Positions 16,679 through 26,715 of a DNA stretch of 64,000 nucleotides are shown here, piece after piece. Position numbers and translations under genes: made by a program. The notes beneath the pieces are model-generated. The model was not told the DNA's origin. It did not search any database and saw only the letters and a program-made list of their open reading frames with translations. The stretch is from Elusimicrobiota bacterium (GTDB lineage: Bacteria; Elusimicrobiota; Elusimicrobia; FEN-1173): the NCBI GenBank assembly GCA_016721625.1, contig JADKHR010000001.1, positions 124,001 through 188,000 on the forward strand. The letters run 5' to 3'. Numbering within the stretch: position 1 is the stretch's first letter; each line of letters opens with the position of its first letter.

Positions 16679-17941
16679 ATGAAGGCTTCGTGGGGCCGGT
16701 TTCTTTTTTTTATTTTCGCTGTTTCGCTTGGGCTGAGCTCCCCGGTCCTGGGGGATTCCCCTGTCGAGATGCTTCAGGGGGCCCTGGATGCTTATTTCGA
16801 CAATCGGTTCGAGGATTCCGTACAGCTCTTTCAAAAAATCTTGGAGGTGGATCCGAAGAACGACGCCGCGCGAAAAGGGCTGAAGAACGCCCAACGCAAG
16901 AGGGACGAGCAGGTTCGCCGAGAGCGGGACCAAGAAAGGAAAGCCCTCTACGCCGCTCAAGAATTCGTCGCCCACGGGAAACTGGTGGAAGGATACGATC
17001 GGGTGGGGGACGTGTTGGCACGCTCGCCCAACCTTCCGGACGCGGTGGAACTTTTAAAGAAAATCCGTGTCAAGGCGGACGGGGCGCTCCGGAAGGCCAA
17101 ACCGGGCTCGAGCGCCTTTTTTGAGGCCGAAGGCGTTTTGGCTTACATGGACGAGGATTGGTTCAAAACGGTGGACTCTTGGGAAAAAGTGCTCGTATTC
17201 AACAAGGACCGATTGGACTTATCCCAAAAGATTGCTTCCGCGAAGAAACGGTTGGCGGAGCAACAGCGGCAGGAGCGGATCCGCGTTCATTTGGACCTGG
17301 GCCAGGGCCTGATCCAGCAGGGCCTTTTCCCCGACGCGATTCGGGCGTTGGACGAAGTGTTGCGAATGGATCCGACCAACGCCGAGGCCCGCACCGCGCT
17401 GTACGAAGCCCGCCGTTTGGGCGCCCAGGCCCACAAGGAAGAAGTGGCGGGCCATGTGCAGGAGTTGAACCGAAAAGCCATGGACGCCTTCACGTCGGGA
17501 CGCCGCAAAGAAGCCTTGGCGATTTTTGAAAAAGTATTAAGCCTGGACCCGGGCAACCTATTGGCCACGGATTACAAAAACCGGATTCTTGGGTTGGACC
17601 TCGCGATCGATGCGCCAGGACCCCGGGCTGGGGGCAACGGGAATGTTTTGGGCCGGGCGGAGGAGTTCTTTCAGAACAATCGGTTTCAGGATGGCATCGA
17701 AGCGTTGGAGCGGCATCTGGCTCAGAACCCGAACGATGCGAAGGCTCAACAACTCTTGGATGACGGACGGAACCGCCAACGGCAAGCGACGGACCAAGCT
17801 TACCGGGAGGCATTGACGGCCTACTCCCGAGGCGATCGAGAGGGCGCCATGCGGAAACTTCAGGACTGTTTGCGCATGAATCCCGACTTTACAAGGGCCA
17901 AGCAGGCCCTGGTGAAAATCATGCAGGAGGGGAACAAATGA
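16679..17941 (+). CDS. Secreted TPR-repeat protein
   Basis: 420 residues with an N-terminal signal peptide (RFLFFIFAVSLGLSSPVLG, cleavage near residue 25). The rest is built from TPR units, for example ALDAYFDNRFEDSVQLFQKI with LEVDPKNDAARKGL, DLGQGLIQQGLFPDAIRALD with RMDPTNAEARTAL, AMDAFTSGRRKEALAIFEKV with SLDPGNLLATDY, and AEEFFQNNRFQDGIEALERH, plus a charged coiled-coil near residues 75-100. It probably scaffolds envelope protein complexes. The stop overlaps the TolC start by 4 bases (ATGA), so the two are translationally coupled and may work together at the outer membrane. Confidence 0.85.
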   Translation: MKASWGRFLFFIFAVSLGLSSPVLGDSPVEMLQGALDAYFDNRFEDSVQLFQKILEVDPKNDAARKGLKNAQRKRDEQVRRERDQERKALYAAQEFVAHGKLVEGYDRVGDVLARSPNLPDAVELLKKIRVKADGALRKAKPGSSAFFEAEGVLAYMDEDWFKTVDSWEKVLVFNKDRLDLSQKIASAKKRLAEQQRQERIRVHLDLGQGLIQQGLFPDAIRALDEVLRMDPTNAEARTALYEARRLGAQAHKEEVAGHVQELNRKAMDAFTSGRRKEALAIFEKVLSLDPGNLLATDYKNRILGLDLAIDAPGPRAGGNGNVLGRAEEFFQNNRFQDGIEALERHLAQNPNDAKAQQLLDDGRNRQRQATDQAYREALTAYSRGDREGAMRKLQDCLRMNPDFTRAKQALVKIMQEGNK

Positions 17942-19815
17942 AATCCCCATGGAAATTCTTCGCGGGGTTGGCCGGGGCGGCTTTCTTCTTGGGGGTTCCC
18001 GGGGCGGACGCCGCCCCCACGCCGGACAACGTCATCGAAAGCGTCAGCGTTCAGGGGGTCGGTCAATTCGGCAAAATCATTCTTCAATCCACCCGCCCCC
18101 TCAAATACCGTGAGGTCAGGGAAAAAGACACAGGGCTTGTCCTGTATTTTCTTGAGCCCGTTCTTTGCCGTCGCCCCGCCATCGAGCGCGCCTTTAGCGA
18201 AAGCGTGAGCGAAATCCGCTACGGCTACCGCGGCGGGGCGGCGCCCGCCTCGGGGGAAGAGGCCAAACCTCTGGAGTTCATTCATTTAAAATTCAAACAA
18301 CCCACCGCTTACACCGTCGTTCAAAAGGAATGGCTTTTGGCTGTGGAACTTCGCCCCGCCCCCAAGCGGACCTCCGAAATGGCCAAGCCGCTGGATAAAA
18401 GGGACCAATTGGTGGTGGGAGATCAACCCGGTGTCCAGCGGTTGGGATTGCCGACCAGCCCCTTGTTGACGGATTTCCTGCGGGTGGGAATCGCCAACCA
18501 TATGCCGCTTCGCGTCGCGGAAGAGGAGTTTCGCGTGGCCAACGTGCGCTACCTGGAGGCCATGCGGAACCTGATGCCCGCCGTGACGTGGAAATACAGC
18601 GAGTCCCAGGGTGAATTGAAAGAAAGCCCCACGGTCTCCACCGACGACACGAAATTCAGGCGCAAAGAATATGGGCTGGAGTTCGGGATCCCGATCTTCC
18701 ACAGCGGCCGGAATTACTTTAATTTCCGCTCCGCCGCCGCCCAGAGATCCGTGGCGGAACAAAATGTGCGCAAGGTCCGCGGCGAAATCATTTTTGAGAT
18801 CACGCGGGCCTATTACAACCTGATCCGCTCCCAGCGGGCCGTCAAAGTCCGGAAAGAACTCGGCCAGAGATCGGAAAAGATCATCGAGCTCGCCCGCAAG
18901 AAAAAACAGCTAGGCCTGATTACCCAAGCCGACTACCTGGGCGCCGAATCGCTTTTCAATCAGGGCTATTACCGGCTTCTGTCCGACGAAAAAGACCTGG
19001 AGATCGCCCGGCTCAAAATGGCCGGGCTGGTGAACATCGCGGAACCTCTACCCGAGGTTTTGTCCAATCCCGCTGATTCCATCGATCCCAACGCCTTGGT
19101 GGAATTGGCCATGCCTCCGGAATCCCTGATCGCCACTGGGCACGAGCACCGGCCTGAAATGCGGGTGGCCGAGCAGACGGCCGAAGCGCAATCCTACGGC
19201 TATCGCGCCGCCTGGGCCCAGGATCTCCTGAAGGTGGATGGGACCTATTTCACGGGAAATGCTGGCGGCGCCTTTGAGAGCGATCCCTTGGAGATGCGCA
19301 ACAGTTGGAACGCGGGGCTTCAAGCGAGCCTGTTCTTCGGGGGAAGCACGTTAAAGGGCGCGGCCACCAAAGAACACACGGTGCCGGACTATGCGGAGAC
19401 CACGGCGACGAACGTGGAAGGGAAAACCGTAAGCGTGGGAATGTTTGATGCGCTTAAAAGCGCCGGGGACGCTCGCCAGGCCAGGGCTGGCCGGGACCGC
19501 GCGATCTACGAGCGGGACCAGGCCCGGCGCGACGTGGAGGTGGACGTGCGCGAAGCCTATTACAACATCCAAAAAGGCAAGATCCAAATTCGGGGAGCCC
19601 GCTCAGAGGTGGATTACCGGGAGAAGGAGTTGGATATCGCCCACCAAAAAGAACGCATGAACATGGTGGAACCCCAGGAAACGTTGGCGGCCGAAAATGC
19701 GTTCGGAGAGGCGACGGCGAACTACGAAGAGGCGCTGGCCTTCTATCAGATTTCCTTGGCCGGTCTAGAACGCGCCGTGGGCGTCCCGTTGGCCTCCATC
19801 CCCGAGTTTCGGTAG
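17938..19815 (+). CDS. TolC-family outer-membrane efflux protein with N-terminal AMIN-like domain
   Basis: 625 residues. Signal peptide 1-26. Residues ~32-142 (VIESVSVQGVGQFGKIILQS ... FIHLKFKQPTAYTVVQKEWL) look like an AMIN domain, a peptidoglycan/septal targeting fold also found in PilQ secretins. From ~165 the TolC fold begins: helical hairpins with RVAEEEFRVANVRYLEAMRN, ITRAYYNLIRSQRAVKVRKE and DVREAYYNIQKGKIQIRGAR, duplicated as in the family, ending GLERAVGVPL. It would form the outer-membrane exit duct for the RND pumps encoded immediately after (2-base gap). The fusion is longer than standard TolC (~450-500 residues). Confidence 0.88.
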   Translation: MKSPWKFFAGLAGAAFFLGVPGADAAPTPDNVIESVSVQGVGQFGKIILQSTRPLKYREVREKDTGLVLYFLEPVLCRRPAIERAFSESVSEIRYGYRGGAAPASGEEAKPLEFIHLKFKQPTAYTVVQKEWLLAVELRPAPKRTSEMAKPLDKRDQLVVGDQPGVQRLGLPTSPLLTDFLRVGIANHMPLRVAEEEFRVANVRYLEAMRNLMPAVTWKYSESQGELKESPTVSTDDTKFRRKEYGLEFGIPIFHSGRNYFNFRSAAAQRSVAEQNVRKVRGEIIFEITRAYYNLIRSQRAVKVRKELGQRSEKIIELARKKKQLGLITQADYLGAESLFNQGYYRLLSDEKDLEIARLKMAGLVNIAEPLPEVLSNPADSIDPNALVELAMPPESLIATGHEHRPEMRVAEQTAEAQSYGYRAAWAQDLLKVDGTYFTGNAGGAFESDPLEMRNSWNAGLQASLFFGGSTLKGAATKEHTVPDYAETTATNVEGKTVSVGMFDALKSAGDARQARAGRDRAIYERDQARRDVEVDVREAYYNIQKGKIQIRGARSEVDYREKELDIAHQKERMNMVEPQETLAAENAFGEATANYEEALAFYQISLAGLERAVGVPLASIPEFR

Positions 19816-19817
19816 AG

Positions 19818-22800
19818 ATGAGTCTCCCCGCATTTTTTGTCCGCCGTCCTGTCACCGGGACGATGATTTTCTGCGGGGTTTGTTTGATGGGGTTGATCAC
19901 CTGGTTCCTCAACGCCCGTGAATTGTTTCCCAGCATTTCCTACCCCCAACTCCTGGTCATTACCCGCTACGGCAACGCCGCCCCTGAAGAAATCGAAAAC
20001 CTGATCACCAAGGTCATCGAAGAATCCGTCGGCACCGTGCCGAATTTAAAACGGGTCCGGTCGCTTTCGAAGGAAGGTATTTCCTTGGTCACGCTGGAGT
20101 TCGATTGGGGGACGGACATGGGTTTCGCCCACCTCTCCGCCCGGGAAAAAATAGACCAGATCAAAGACCGCCTGCCCTCCGAGTCCGAAGAGCCGATCAT
20201 CAACCGCATCAACCCGTTCGCCCAGCCCATGATGATTTTCTCCATTAGCGGTTCGCTTCCCATGTCGGACATGACCCGCCAGGCGAAAACAGTGGTCAAG
20301 CAACGCTTGGAAAAGGTCCTGGGCGTGGCTTCCGCCGTGATCAGCGGGGGCGAAGAGCGTGAAATCCGCGTGGAAGTCGATATGGGCCGGATGGAATCCA
20401 CTGGCGTGTCTTTGAACGGCATCGTAGATTCATTAAAAGAAACGAACATGAACTACCCCGCGGGCACCACCTTGGGGAAAACCTACCAGTATCTGGTGCG
20501 GACCGTCGCCGAGTTTACTCACTTGAGTGAGATTGGCGAGGTGGTGGTCAAAGTGGCCCGGCCGCCGGAGGAGCAACCACATTTCGAGCGGCGGCGCGGC
20601 GCTCCCCGGGAGGAGTCCACGCCGAAAGACCAGCGCTTGGTGCGCTTGGAAACCATGAGCCAGACCATCGACGGGTTCAAGGAAAAGACCAGTTTCTCCC
20701 GCCACAACGGGTTGGACAATATTTCCATCGCCGTCCAAAAACAGGCGGACGCCAACACCCTGAATACGGCCGCCCGCGTCCTCGCCGCCATTGACGAGAT
20801 CCGGGTGAGCCTCCCCAGGGGGATGCAGGTGGACCTCGTTTATAATGAGGCCGATTTCATCCGTGACGCCATCAACGGCCTGGTGGTGGACAGCATTTTG
20901 GGCGGAATTTTGGCGTTCCTCGTCCTCTACTTCTTTTTACGGAACCTGACGTCCTCTTTGGTGGCCGCGCTGACCATCCCGGTTTCGGCCATGTTCACCT
21001 TTGTGTTTATGTATTTCGGCCACGTGTCCATCAACTTACTTTCTCTGGCGGGGATCGGCCTCGCCGTGGGCGCCTTGGTGGACAACGCGATTGTCTGCAT
21101 GGAGAACGTGACTCGCCATCGGGAAGAGTTGGGCAAAGACCACGCCACCGCCGCCATCGACGGGACCCAGGAAGTCGTCATGCCCATGTTCAGTTCCGCG
21201 ATCACCAACGTTGCCGTCTTCCTCCCTTTGATGTTCGTGCAGGGGGCCGCGCAAAAACTTTTCCGCGATCTTTTCATTGCGAACACGTTGGCCACCATGG
21301 GATCTTATTTCATCGCAATCACGCTCATCCCCCAGCTCATCAGCCACCCTGTGCCTTTGGCGGGGCTCCAGAAGTTGCTGGATCGGTTTATCCCGAAACG
21401 GAACCGGGCGCCTGTCCTCCAGGCCGAAGCCGTTCCTCTTCCCTGGCTCCGAAGGGCGTTTCGCTATTTCTCCCATGGAATTCCGGACCGGGACTACCAT
21501 CGTTTGATCGATGGATATAAATCCATCCTGGACCGCTCCATCCGGGCCCCGCGCAAGCTCTCTCTGGGTCTCGGGATACTGGTGATGTTGAGCCTGCTCT
21601 TGATGGCTTTCCAACCCAAGGTGTTCATGCCCCAGTTTGACCAAGGCCGGTTCATCCTAAGGATCGACCTCCCTGTGGGAACTCGTCTCGACATCACCAA
21701 CGGGGTGATGCAAAAAGTGGAACGGCAGGTGAAGGAAATCGGAGCGGTGACGGACGTCTCGGTGGCCGTGGGGTCCAATAATTCCGACGCCGTGGACGCG
21801 TTGACTTCCTACCAGGCTCAGGCCATCGTGAACCTCGACCGCCGACGGATGTCCACGGACGAGGTGATCGAGGCGCTCAAGGCTCGCTTGGACAAGGAAA
21901 ACCTGGAGGGGGCCCAGGTTCAGTACCTCCTCCAAGGGAGCGTTCTATCCTCCGCCTTCGAGTCCAGTTCTCCCATTCTGATTGAAATCAAAGGGCACGA
22001 TTTGGCGACCCTTCGAAAACTTTCGACGGACGTGGAAGCGGAAATCGCGAAAGTCCCCGGGATCTACGGGATAAAAACGTCCATGGCCCTCCCCTCCCCG
22101 GAAACCCGCGTGGACGTGGACCGCGTGCGGGCCGCGAGCTTCAATCTGTCTGTTTCTGAAATCGCCCGCACGGCGCTGATCGGTATAAAAGGGTTTGTGG
22201 CCACGACCTACAAGGAGGAAGGCCAGGAGGTGGATGTGCGGGTTCAACTGAGGCCGGAAGACCGGGTCAATATGGATTCGGTTCGACGGCTGGTGGTGCA
22301 AACCAGGAACGGCTTGATGATTCCCCTTTCTGAAATCGGGACCATTGAAACGGCCAAGGGCCCTAGCGAAATCAAGCACCTGGACCAACAGCGGGCCGTC
22401 TTGATCTCCGCCAACATTCTCAAACGCTCCTCCAGCGAGGTCATCGCCGACATCGACGCCCGCCTCGGCCAATTCGAGATGGCCGATTACCACCTGAAAC
22501 TGAGCGGTGAGAGCCAACAGATGAAAGAATCTTTCGGTCCCCTGGGGATCGCCATGGTCTTGGGTGTCGTGGCGAACTACATGATCATGGCCGCTGAATT
22601 TGAGAGCCTCTGGCACCCTCTGATCGTCCTGGGCACCCTTCCTCTGGGAGTGATCGGGGTGGCGCTGAGCCTTTTTTTAACGCGCACGCCCTTGAGCGCG
22701 CCTGTGATCCTGGGGTGCATCATGTTGGGGGGGATGGTGGTCAATAACGGCATCGTCTTGATCGATTTCATGAACGTGCTCCGCCGGAGCGGCGTTGGCC

Positions 22801-23093
22801 TCCGGGACGCCGTGTTCCAGGCTTCCGCGGCGCGGTTCCGGCCCATCGTCATGTCCAACATGACGTCGGTGTTGGGGGTCTTGCCTTTGGCCGCGGGGTT
22901 GACGGAAGGATCGGAGTTGACGTCTCCCATGGCGGTGGTCTCCGTCGGCGGATTGACGGTTTCGGCCATCTTGACGATGCTCCTCATCCCGCTTCTCTAC
23001 TACCATTGGGAGAAATGGCGCGCCGAACGCGTTTCCATGGACCCGATCGAGGGGAGCGACCCCCCGTCCCCCGAGCCTCCCGCGGCGGGGTAG
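19818..23093 (+). CDS. RND efflux transporter (AcrB/MdtB-type), pump 1
   Basis: 1,091 residues, a complete RND pump with 12 membrane helices in two halves and two periplasmic loops. N-terminal FFVRRPVTGTMIFCGVCLMG helix, porter motif YGNAAPEEIENLITKVIEE, helix 4 with GIGLAVGALVDNAIVCMENV (a single relay Asp, DN instead of the AcrB DD pair), and C-terminal repeats GGMVVNNGIVLIDFMNVLRR and SNMTSVLGVLPLAAGLTEGSE. It would export substrates by proton antiport through TolC. Start lies 2 bases after the TolC stop. Substrate unknown; the sequence does not show the methionine clusters of Cus metal pumps. Confidence 0.93.
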   Translation: MSLPAFFVRRPVTGTMIFCGVCLMGLITWFLNARELFPSISYPQLLVITRYGNAAPEEIENLITKVIEESVGTVPNLKRVRSLSKEGISLVTLEFDWGTDMGFAHLSAREKIDQIKDRLPSESEEPIINRINPFAQPMMIFSISGSLPMSDMTRQAKTVVKQRLEKVLGVASAVISGGEEREIRVEVDMGRMESTGVSLNGIVDSLKETNMNYPAGTTLGKTYQYLVRTVAEFTHLSEIGEVVVKVARPPEEQPHFERRRGAPREESTPKDQRLVRLETMSQTIDGFKEKTSFSRHNGLDNISIAVQKQADANTLNTAARVLAAIDEIRVSLPRGMQVDLVYNEADFIRDAINGLVVDSILGGILAFLVLYFFLRNLTSSLVAALTIPVSAMFTFVFMYFGHVSINLLSLAGIGLAVGALVDNAIVCMENVTRHREELGKDHATAAIDGTQEVVMPMFSSAITNVAVFLPLMFVQGAAQKLFRDLFIANTLATMGSYFIAITLIPQLISHPVPLAGLQKLLDRFIPKRNRAPVLQAEAVPLPWLRRAFRYFSHGIPDRDYHRLIDGYKSILDRSIRAPRKLSLGLGILVMLSLLLMAFQPKVFMPQFDQGRFILRIDLPVGTRLDITNGVMQKVERQVKEIGAVTDVSVAVGSNNSDAVDALTSYQAQAIVNLDRRRMSTDEVIEALKARLDKENLEGAQVQYLLQGSVLSSAFESSSPILIEIKGHDLATLRKLSTDVEAEIAKVPGIYGIKTSMALPSPETRVDVDRVRAASFNLSVSEIARTALIGIKGFVATTYKEEGQEVDVRVQLRPEDRVNMDSVRRLVVQTRNGLMIPLSEIGTIETAKGPSEIKHLDQQRAVLISANILKRSSSEVIADIDARLGQFEMADYHLKLSGESQQMKESFGPLGIAMVLGVVANYMIMAAEFESLWHPLIVLGTLPLGVIGVALSLFLTRTPLSAPVILGCIMLGGMVVNNGIVLIDFMNVLRRSGVGLRDAVFQASAARFRPIVMSNMTSVLGVLPLAAGLTEGSELTSPMAVVSVGGLTVSAILTMLLIPLLYYHWEKWRAERVSMDPIEGSDPPSPEPPAAG

Positions 23094-23165
23094 ACCCGTG
23101 CGTTCTTCTCACCCGTCGCTCTCCGTTCCCGCCCCGCGGGATCGCTTTCTTCTTCACTCCCTTTT

Positions 23166-26100
23166 ATGAGCCTCCCCCGCACCGCCGTCGGTCGCCCCGT
23201 GACCACGCTGATGCTCTATGCGGCCCTCTGTTTCTTCGGGGTGTTCGCGTTCATCGTTCTTCCGGTGGACCTCATGCCCAACGCCGGCGCGGGAAGCCTC
23301 ACCGTGATGATCGGCGTGCGGGGGGGATTGCCGCCCGAAGACATTGAGACCCTGGTCACCAAGGTGGTGGAAGAGGCCGTGGCCACGGCAGCCCACCTCC
23401 GGAACGTCCTATCGGTTTCTCGAAAAGACCGGTCCGTCGTCACCCTGACCTATGAGCCGGGCACCGACCTCAGTTTCGCCGCCCTGGAAATTCAAGAGCG
23501 GTTGGCCAAGATCAAAAATAAATTACCCCGGGACATTGAGAAACCCATCGTTGCCCACTACTCGGAGGGGGATTACCCGGTCCTCATTCTTTCGTTAACG
23601 AGCGACAAGCTCAGTCCCGAGAAAATGAGGGAGATTGTGGACAACCGTTTGAAACCCCAACTCTCGCGGGTGAACGGGGTGGCGAACGTGGAAGTCGGCG
23701 GCGGGAGGGAACGGAAAATTCTCGTGGAGTTTTATCAGGACCGCCTGGAGGCTTACCGGCTCTCCATCCGGCAGGTGATCGATGCCATCGGGAAAAACAA
23801 CGTCAACCTGCTATCGGGAAAAACCCTCACCTCCCGCGACGAATGGGTGGTCCGCACCATGGGCCAGTATGGAACCATGGAGGAACTGAAGCAGTTGGTC
23901 GTCCTCCAGAGCGCCGAGGGGTCCTCCATCCGTTTGTCGGACATCGCCGATATCCGCGACTTTTATTTGGAGGCCGAGAGCTACGCCCGCCTGAACAAAA
24001 AGCCCACCGTGTCCGTCTACATCCAAAAGGACAACAACTCTAACACGATTCGCGTGGTGAAGCGGGCCAGGGACATGATTGCCAAATTTGAAAAAACACA
24101 GCTGGACCCCTCGATCCGCCTCCAGATCGTCACGGATCAATCCACGTTCATCCAAGAGGCCATGTCCAACGTCACCCAGAACTTTACTTGGGGCGCGATC
24201 TTGACTTGGGGGATTATTTTCTTGTTTTTAAAGGAGTGGAAACACACGACGGTGGTGTTCCTCTCGGTCCCCATCGCGGTCTTGATCACCCTGGGATTCA
24301 TGTATCTCGCGGGCCTGTCCTTGAACGTGATGACCCTCACCGCTCTGGCCCTCGGCATCGGCATGGTGGTGGACAGCGCCACGGTGGTCCTGGAAAATAT
24401 TTTAGAAAAGAAAAAACACCTCCTTCGGATCCATCCCGGGTCTGACCTCACGGAATGCACCATTCAGGGAACCGAAGAGCTTTTTATTTCTCTCGTAGGG
24501 TCCACCCTGACCACCGTTGTGGTATTCCTTCCTATCGTTTTTATCAATAAGCAGGTCAAGATCCTTTATTCGGGGTTGGCCTTCACCATCACGGTTTCCA
24601 TGGCCGCGGCTCTCGTGGTGGCCGTCACCTTGGTGCCTCTTTTGGCCTCGCGGATCCAGCTTCCAAGCCACAAGGGGTATCTCAGTCCGGGGGGCCGGGC
24701 TCGTTTGGATCGCTTTTGGGCCGCAACCCTTCGCTTCACTCCCGCCTGGGTGTTTCGCTGGGCGGCCCATGGCGGGGGGTGGCGGAGCCGTATCTTTCCG
24801 TCGGAGATACCGGAAAAATATTGGACGCCGCCGCCGGATTATGTTCCGGTGGAAGAATCCCCTCCCGTGTCGGCGCCTGTTCCAGCCCCAGAGGACGGTT
24901 CCTTGCCGGCGTCCGACCCAGCTCCGGCGGCGTGGGGTATCCGGGCTTGGGTCAAATACTATTGGCACGCCTGGTTTTGGCCTTCGGCCCTTTTTGAGAT
25001 CCGCCGGGCGCGGCACCATCCTCGCCGCGCCTTTGTTCATTGGTGCGCCCAGTCCGTGCGCCAACAAAAATGGATATCCCTGGGGATGGGCGCGGCGGCT
25101 CTTTTGTCGGTTTTCGTTTATTTGTTTGTCATGGAAAAGGATTTTCTGGGGACCACGGAACAAAACGAATTCATCATTTACATCGAACTCCCCGCCGGCG
25201 CCAAGCTCGATATCTCGGACCAGGTGGTGCGCGAAGTCGAGCAGAAACTCTCGGACACGCCGGAAATTGCCGAGGTCGTGAAAACCGCCGCCGCGCGGGT
25301 GGAGGGCTGGTCTTCCAAAGTGTATGTCACGTTGGCTCCCCGCAGCGAGCGTTCCCGCTCGGTTCAGGACGTGATCAACGAAATTCGCCCCAAAGTGGCC
25401 GACATCGGCCAGCAGTTCGACAGTTTTATTTACTTTTCAGAACCGGAATCTTCAAAAGAATTCTTCATTGACGTGTTTGGCCCGGACTACAACGAGCTTC
25501 GGGACATGGCCTCGGCCATTGCCGGTAAACTGCAGAACGTTCGGGGCTTGACCGACATCAAACTGCGCTACAAGCCGGGCCAGCCGGAGTTGCAAATCAA
25601 GGTCAACAAAGACCGGGCCGCGCTTTTCGGCCTAACGGTGAAGGACATTGCCGAAGACCTTCACGCTCAAATCCGGGGGCTCCGCCCCACGTTCTTTTTT
25701 GAGGAAGGCAACCAGCTCGAAATCATTGGGCGGGACAAGGAAATCTATCGTAAAACCGTTGAAGACATCGGACACCTTTCGGTGGCCGGACCCGAAGGAG
25801 ACCCCATCAATATTTCCCAGATCACGGATTTCGGGTATGCCCTCACCCCCAGTGAAGTCTGGCGCAAAGACAAACAACGCGTGATTCAGGTGAGCGCCAA
25901 CCGGGAAAAGCTGGCGCTCAGTTCGGCCGCCAAGCGGTCGTTGTCGGCGCTCCGGGGCCTTTCGGTCAAGCCGGGGTATTACTTCCAGATTGGTGGCGAT
26001 TACGTGGACATGGTCCAAAACGAGCGCGAGTTCCGTTTCGCTTTTCTCATTATGGCGGCGTTGGTCTTTATCGTGTTGGCTAGCCTTTTCGAGTCCTACA

Positions 26101-26522
26101 CCCAGGCCCTCATCGTCATGGTCACGATCCCCATGGCGCTGATCGGAAGCATCCCCTTGCTCCATTTTACCCACACCCCGGCTACCATGAGCGTCTACAT
26201 CGGAATCATCATGTTGGGGGGAATCGTGGTGAGCGCCGCCATTATTTTGGTGGAGCGGATCAATCAATCCCGCCAGGAAGGCCGGGAACTGAAACGCGCC
26301 GTTTTGGAATCCAGCTGGATCCGTCTTTCTCCCATCCTCAACACATCGTTAACGACCATCGTGGATTTGGTCCCCATGGCCCTTTCGCGAAGCGATTCGG
26401 CCGCTCTCTGGGCGCCGCTTTCCTTGACCGTGATCGGCGGAGCGACCGTTTCCACCTTCTTGACCCTTTTTTATGGTTCCGGCGATTTACTACCACACGG
26501 AAATATTCAAACAGAGAGTTAA
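23166..26522 (+). CDS. RND efflux transporter, pump 2 (C-terminus frameshifted at a T-run)
   Basis: 1,118 residues as read. Porter and membrane motifs as in pump 1 (RGGLPPEDIETLVTKVVEE; helix 4 ALGIGMVVDSATVVLENILE with one Asp). The central cytoplasmic linker carries an unusual ~120-residue insert with a proline-rich stretch near 24840-24950. The last residues read FYGSGDLLPHGNIQTES, but removing one T from T6 (26467-26472) gives TLFMVPAIYYHTEIFKQRVK, the normal final helix, and moves the stop to 26584-26586. So the gene likely ends at 26586. Two adjacent RND genes recall the MdtB-MdtC heteromer. Confidence 0.92.
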   Translation: MSLPRTAVGRPVTTLMLYAALCFFGVFAFIVLPVDLMPNAGAGSLTVMIGVRGGLPPEDIETLVTKVVEEAVATAAHLRNVLSVSRKDRSVVTLTYEPGTDLSFAALEIQERLAKIKNKLPRDIEKPIVAHYSEGDYPVLILSLTSDKLSPEKMREIVDNRLKPQLSRVNGVANVEVGGGRERKILVEFYQDRLEAYRLSIRQVIDAIGKNNVNLLSGKTLTSRDEWVVRTMGQYGTMEELKQLVVLQSAEGSSIRLSDIADIRDFYLEAESYARLNKKPTVSVYIQKDNNSNTIRVVKRARDMIAKFEKTQLDPSIRLQIVTDQSTFIQEAMSNVTQNFTWGAILTWGIIFLFLKEWKHTTVVFLSVPIAVLITLGFMYLAGLSLNVMTLTALALGIGMVVDSATVVLENILEKKKHLLRIHPGSDLTECTIQGTEELFISLVGSTLTTVVVFLPIVFINKQVKILYSGLAFTITVSMAAALVVAVTLVPLLASRIQLPSHKGYLSPGGRARLDRFWAATLRFTPAWVFRWAAHGGGWRSRIFPSEIPEKYWTPPPDYVPVEESPPVSAPVPAPEDGSLPASDPAPAAWGIRAWVKYYWHAWFWPSALFEIRRARHHPRRAFVHWCAQSVRQQKWISLGMGAAALLSVFVYLFVMEKDFLGTTEQNEFIIYIELPAGAKLDISDQVVREVEQKLSDTPEIAEVVKTAAARVEGWSSKVYVTLAPRSERSRSVQDVINEIRPKVADIGQQFDSFIYFSEPESSKEFFIDVFGPDYNELRDMASAIAGKLQNVRGLTDIKLRYKPGQPELQIKVNKDRAALFGLTVKDIAEDLHAQIRGLRPTFFFEEGNQLEIIGRDKEIYRKTVEDIGHLSVAGPEGDPINISQITDFGYALTPSEVWRKDKQRVIQVSANREKLALSSAAKRSLSALRGLSVKPGYYFQIGGDYVDMVQNEREFRFAFLIMAALVFIVLASLFESYTQALIVMVTIPMALIGSIPLLHFTHTPATMSVYIGIIMLGGIVVSAAIILVERINQSRQEGRELKRAVLESSWIRLSPILNTSLTTIVDLVPMALSRSDSAALWAPLSLTVIGGATVSTFLTLFYGSGDLLPHGNIQTES

Positions 26523-26683
26523 ACTCTTCTTTGTGAGCGGAGTCCCGCCCCTCGCCGTTTCCCCATCGGTCCCAGAGGGGTCTTGATTTTTAAATTGATG
26601 GTCGGATGAAAATGGATCGAGTTCGAAGGAAGCGCCTTCAAATCGGAAGTTTGAACGGAGGAATTTCTATTTAACCGTGGTTG

Positions 26684-26715
26684 AGAATCCGAAGGAGATT
26701 CTTTTCAGTTTTTAG
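26684..26715 (+). terminator. Possible terminator of the export operon
   Basis: AGAATC (26684-26689) pairs with GATTCT (26697-26702) over a 7-base loop and is followed by TTT, CAG and TTTTT. The stem is short. It lies just past the pump-2 stop and overlaps the 3-prime end of the convergent minus-strand gene. Confidence 0.3.
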
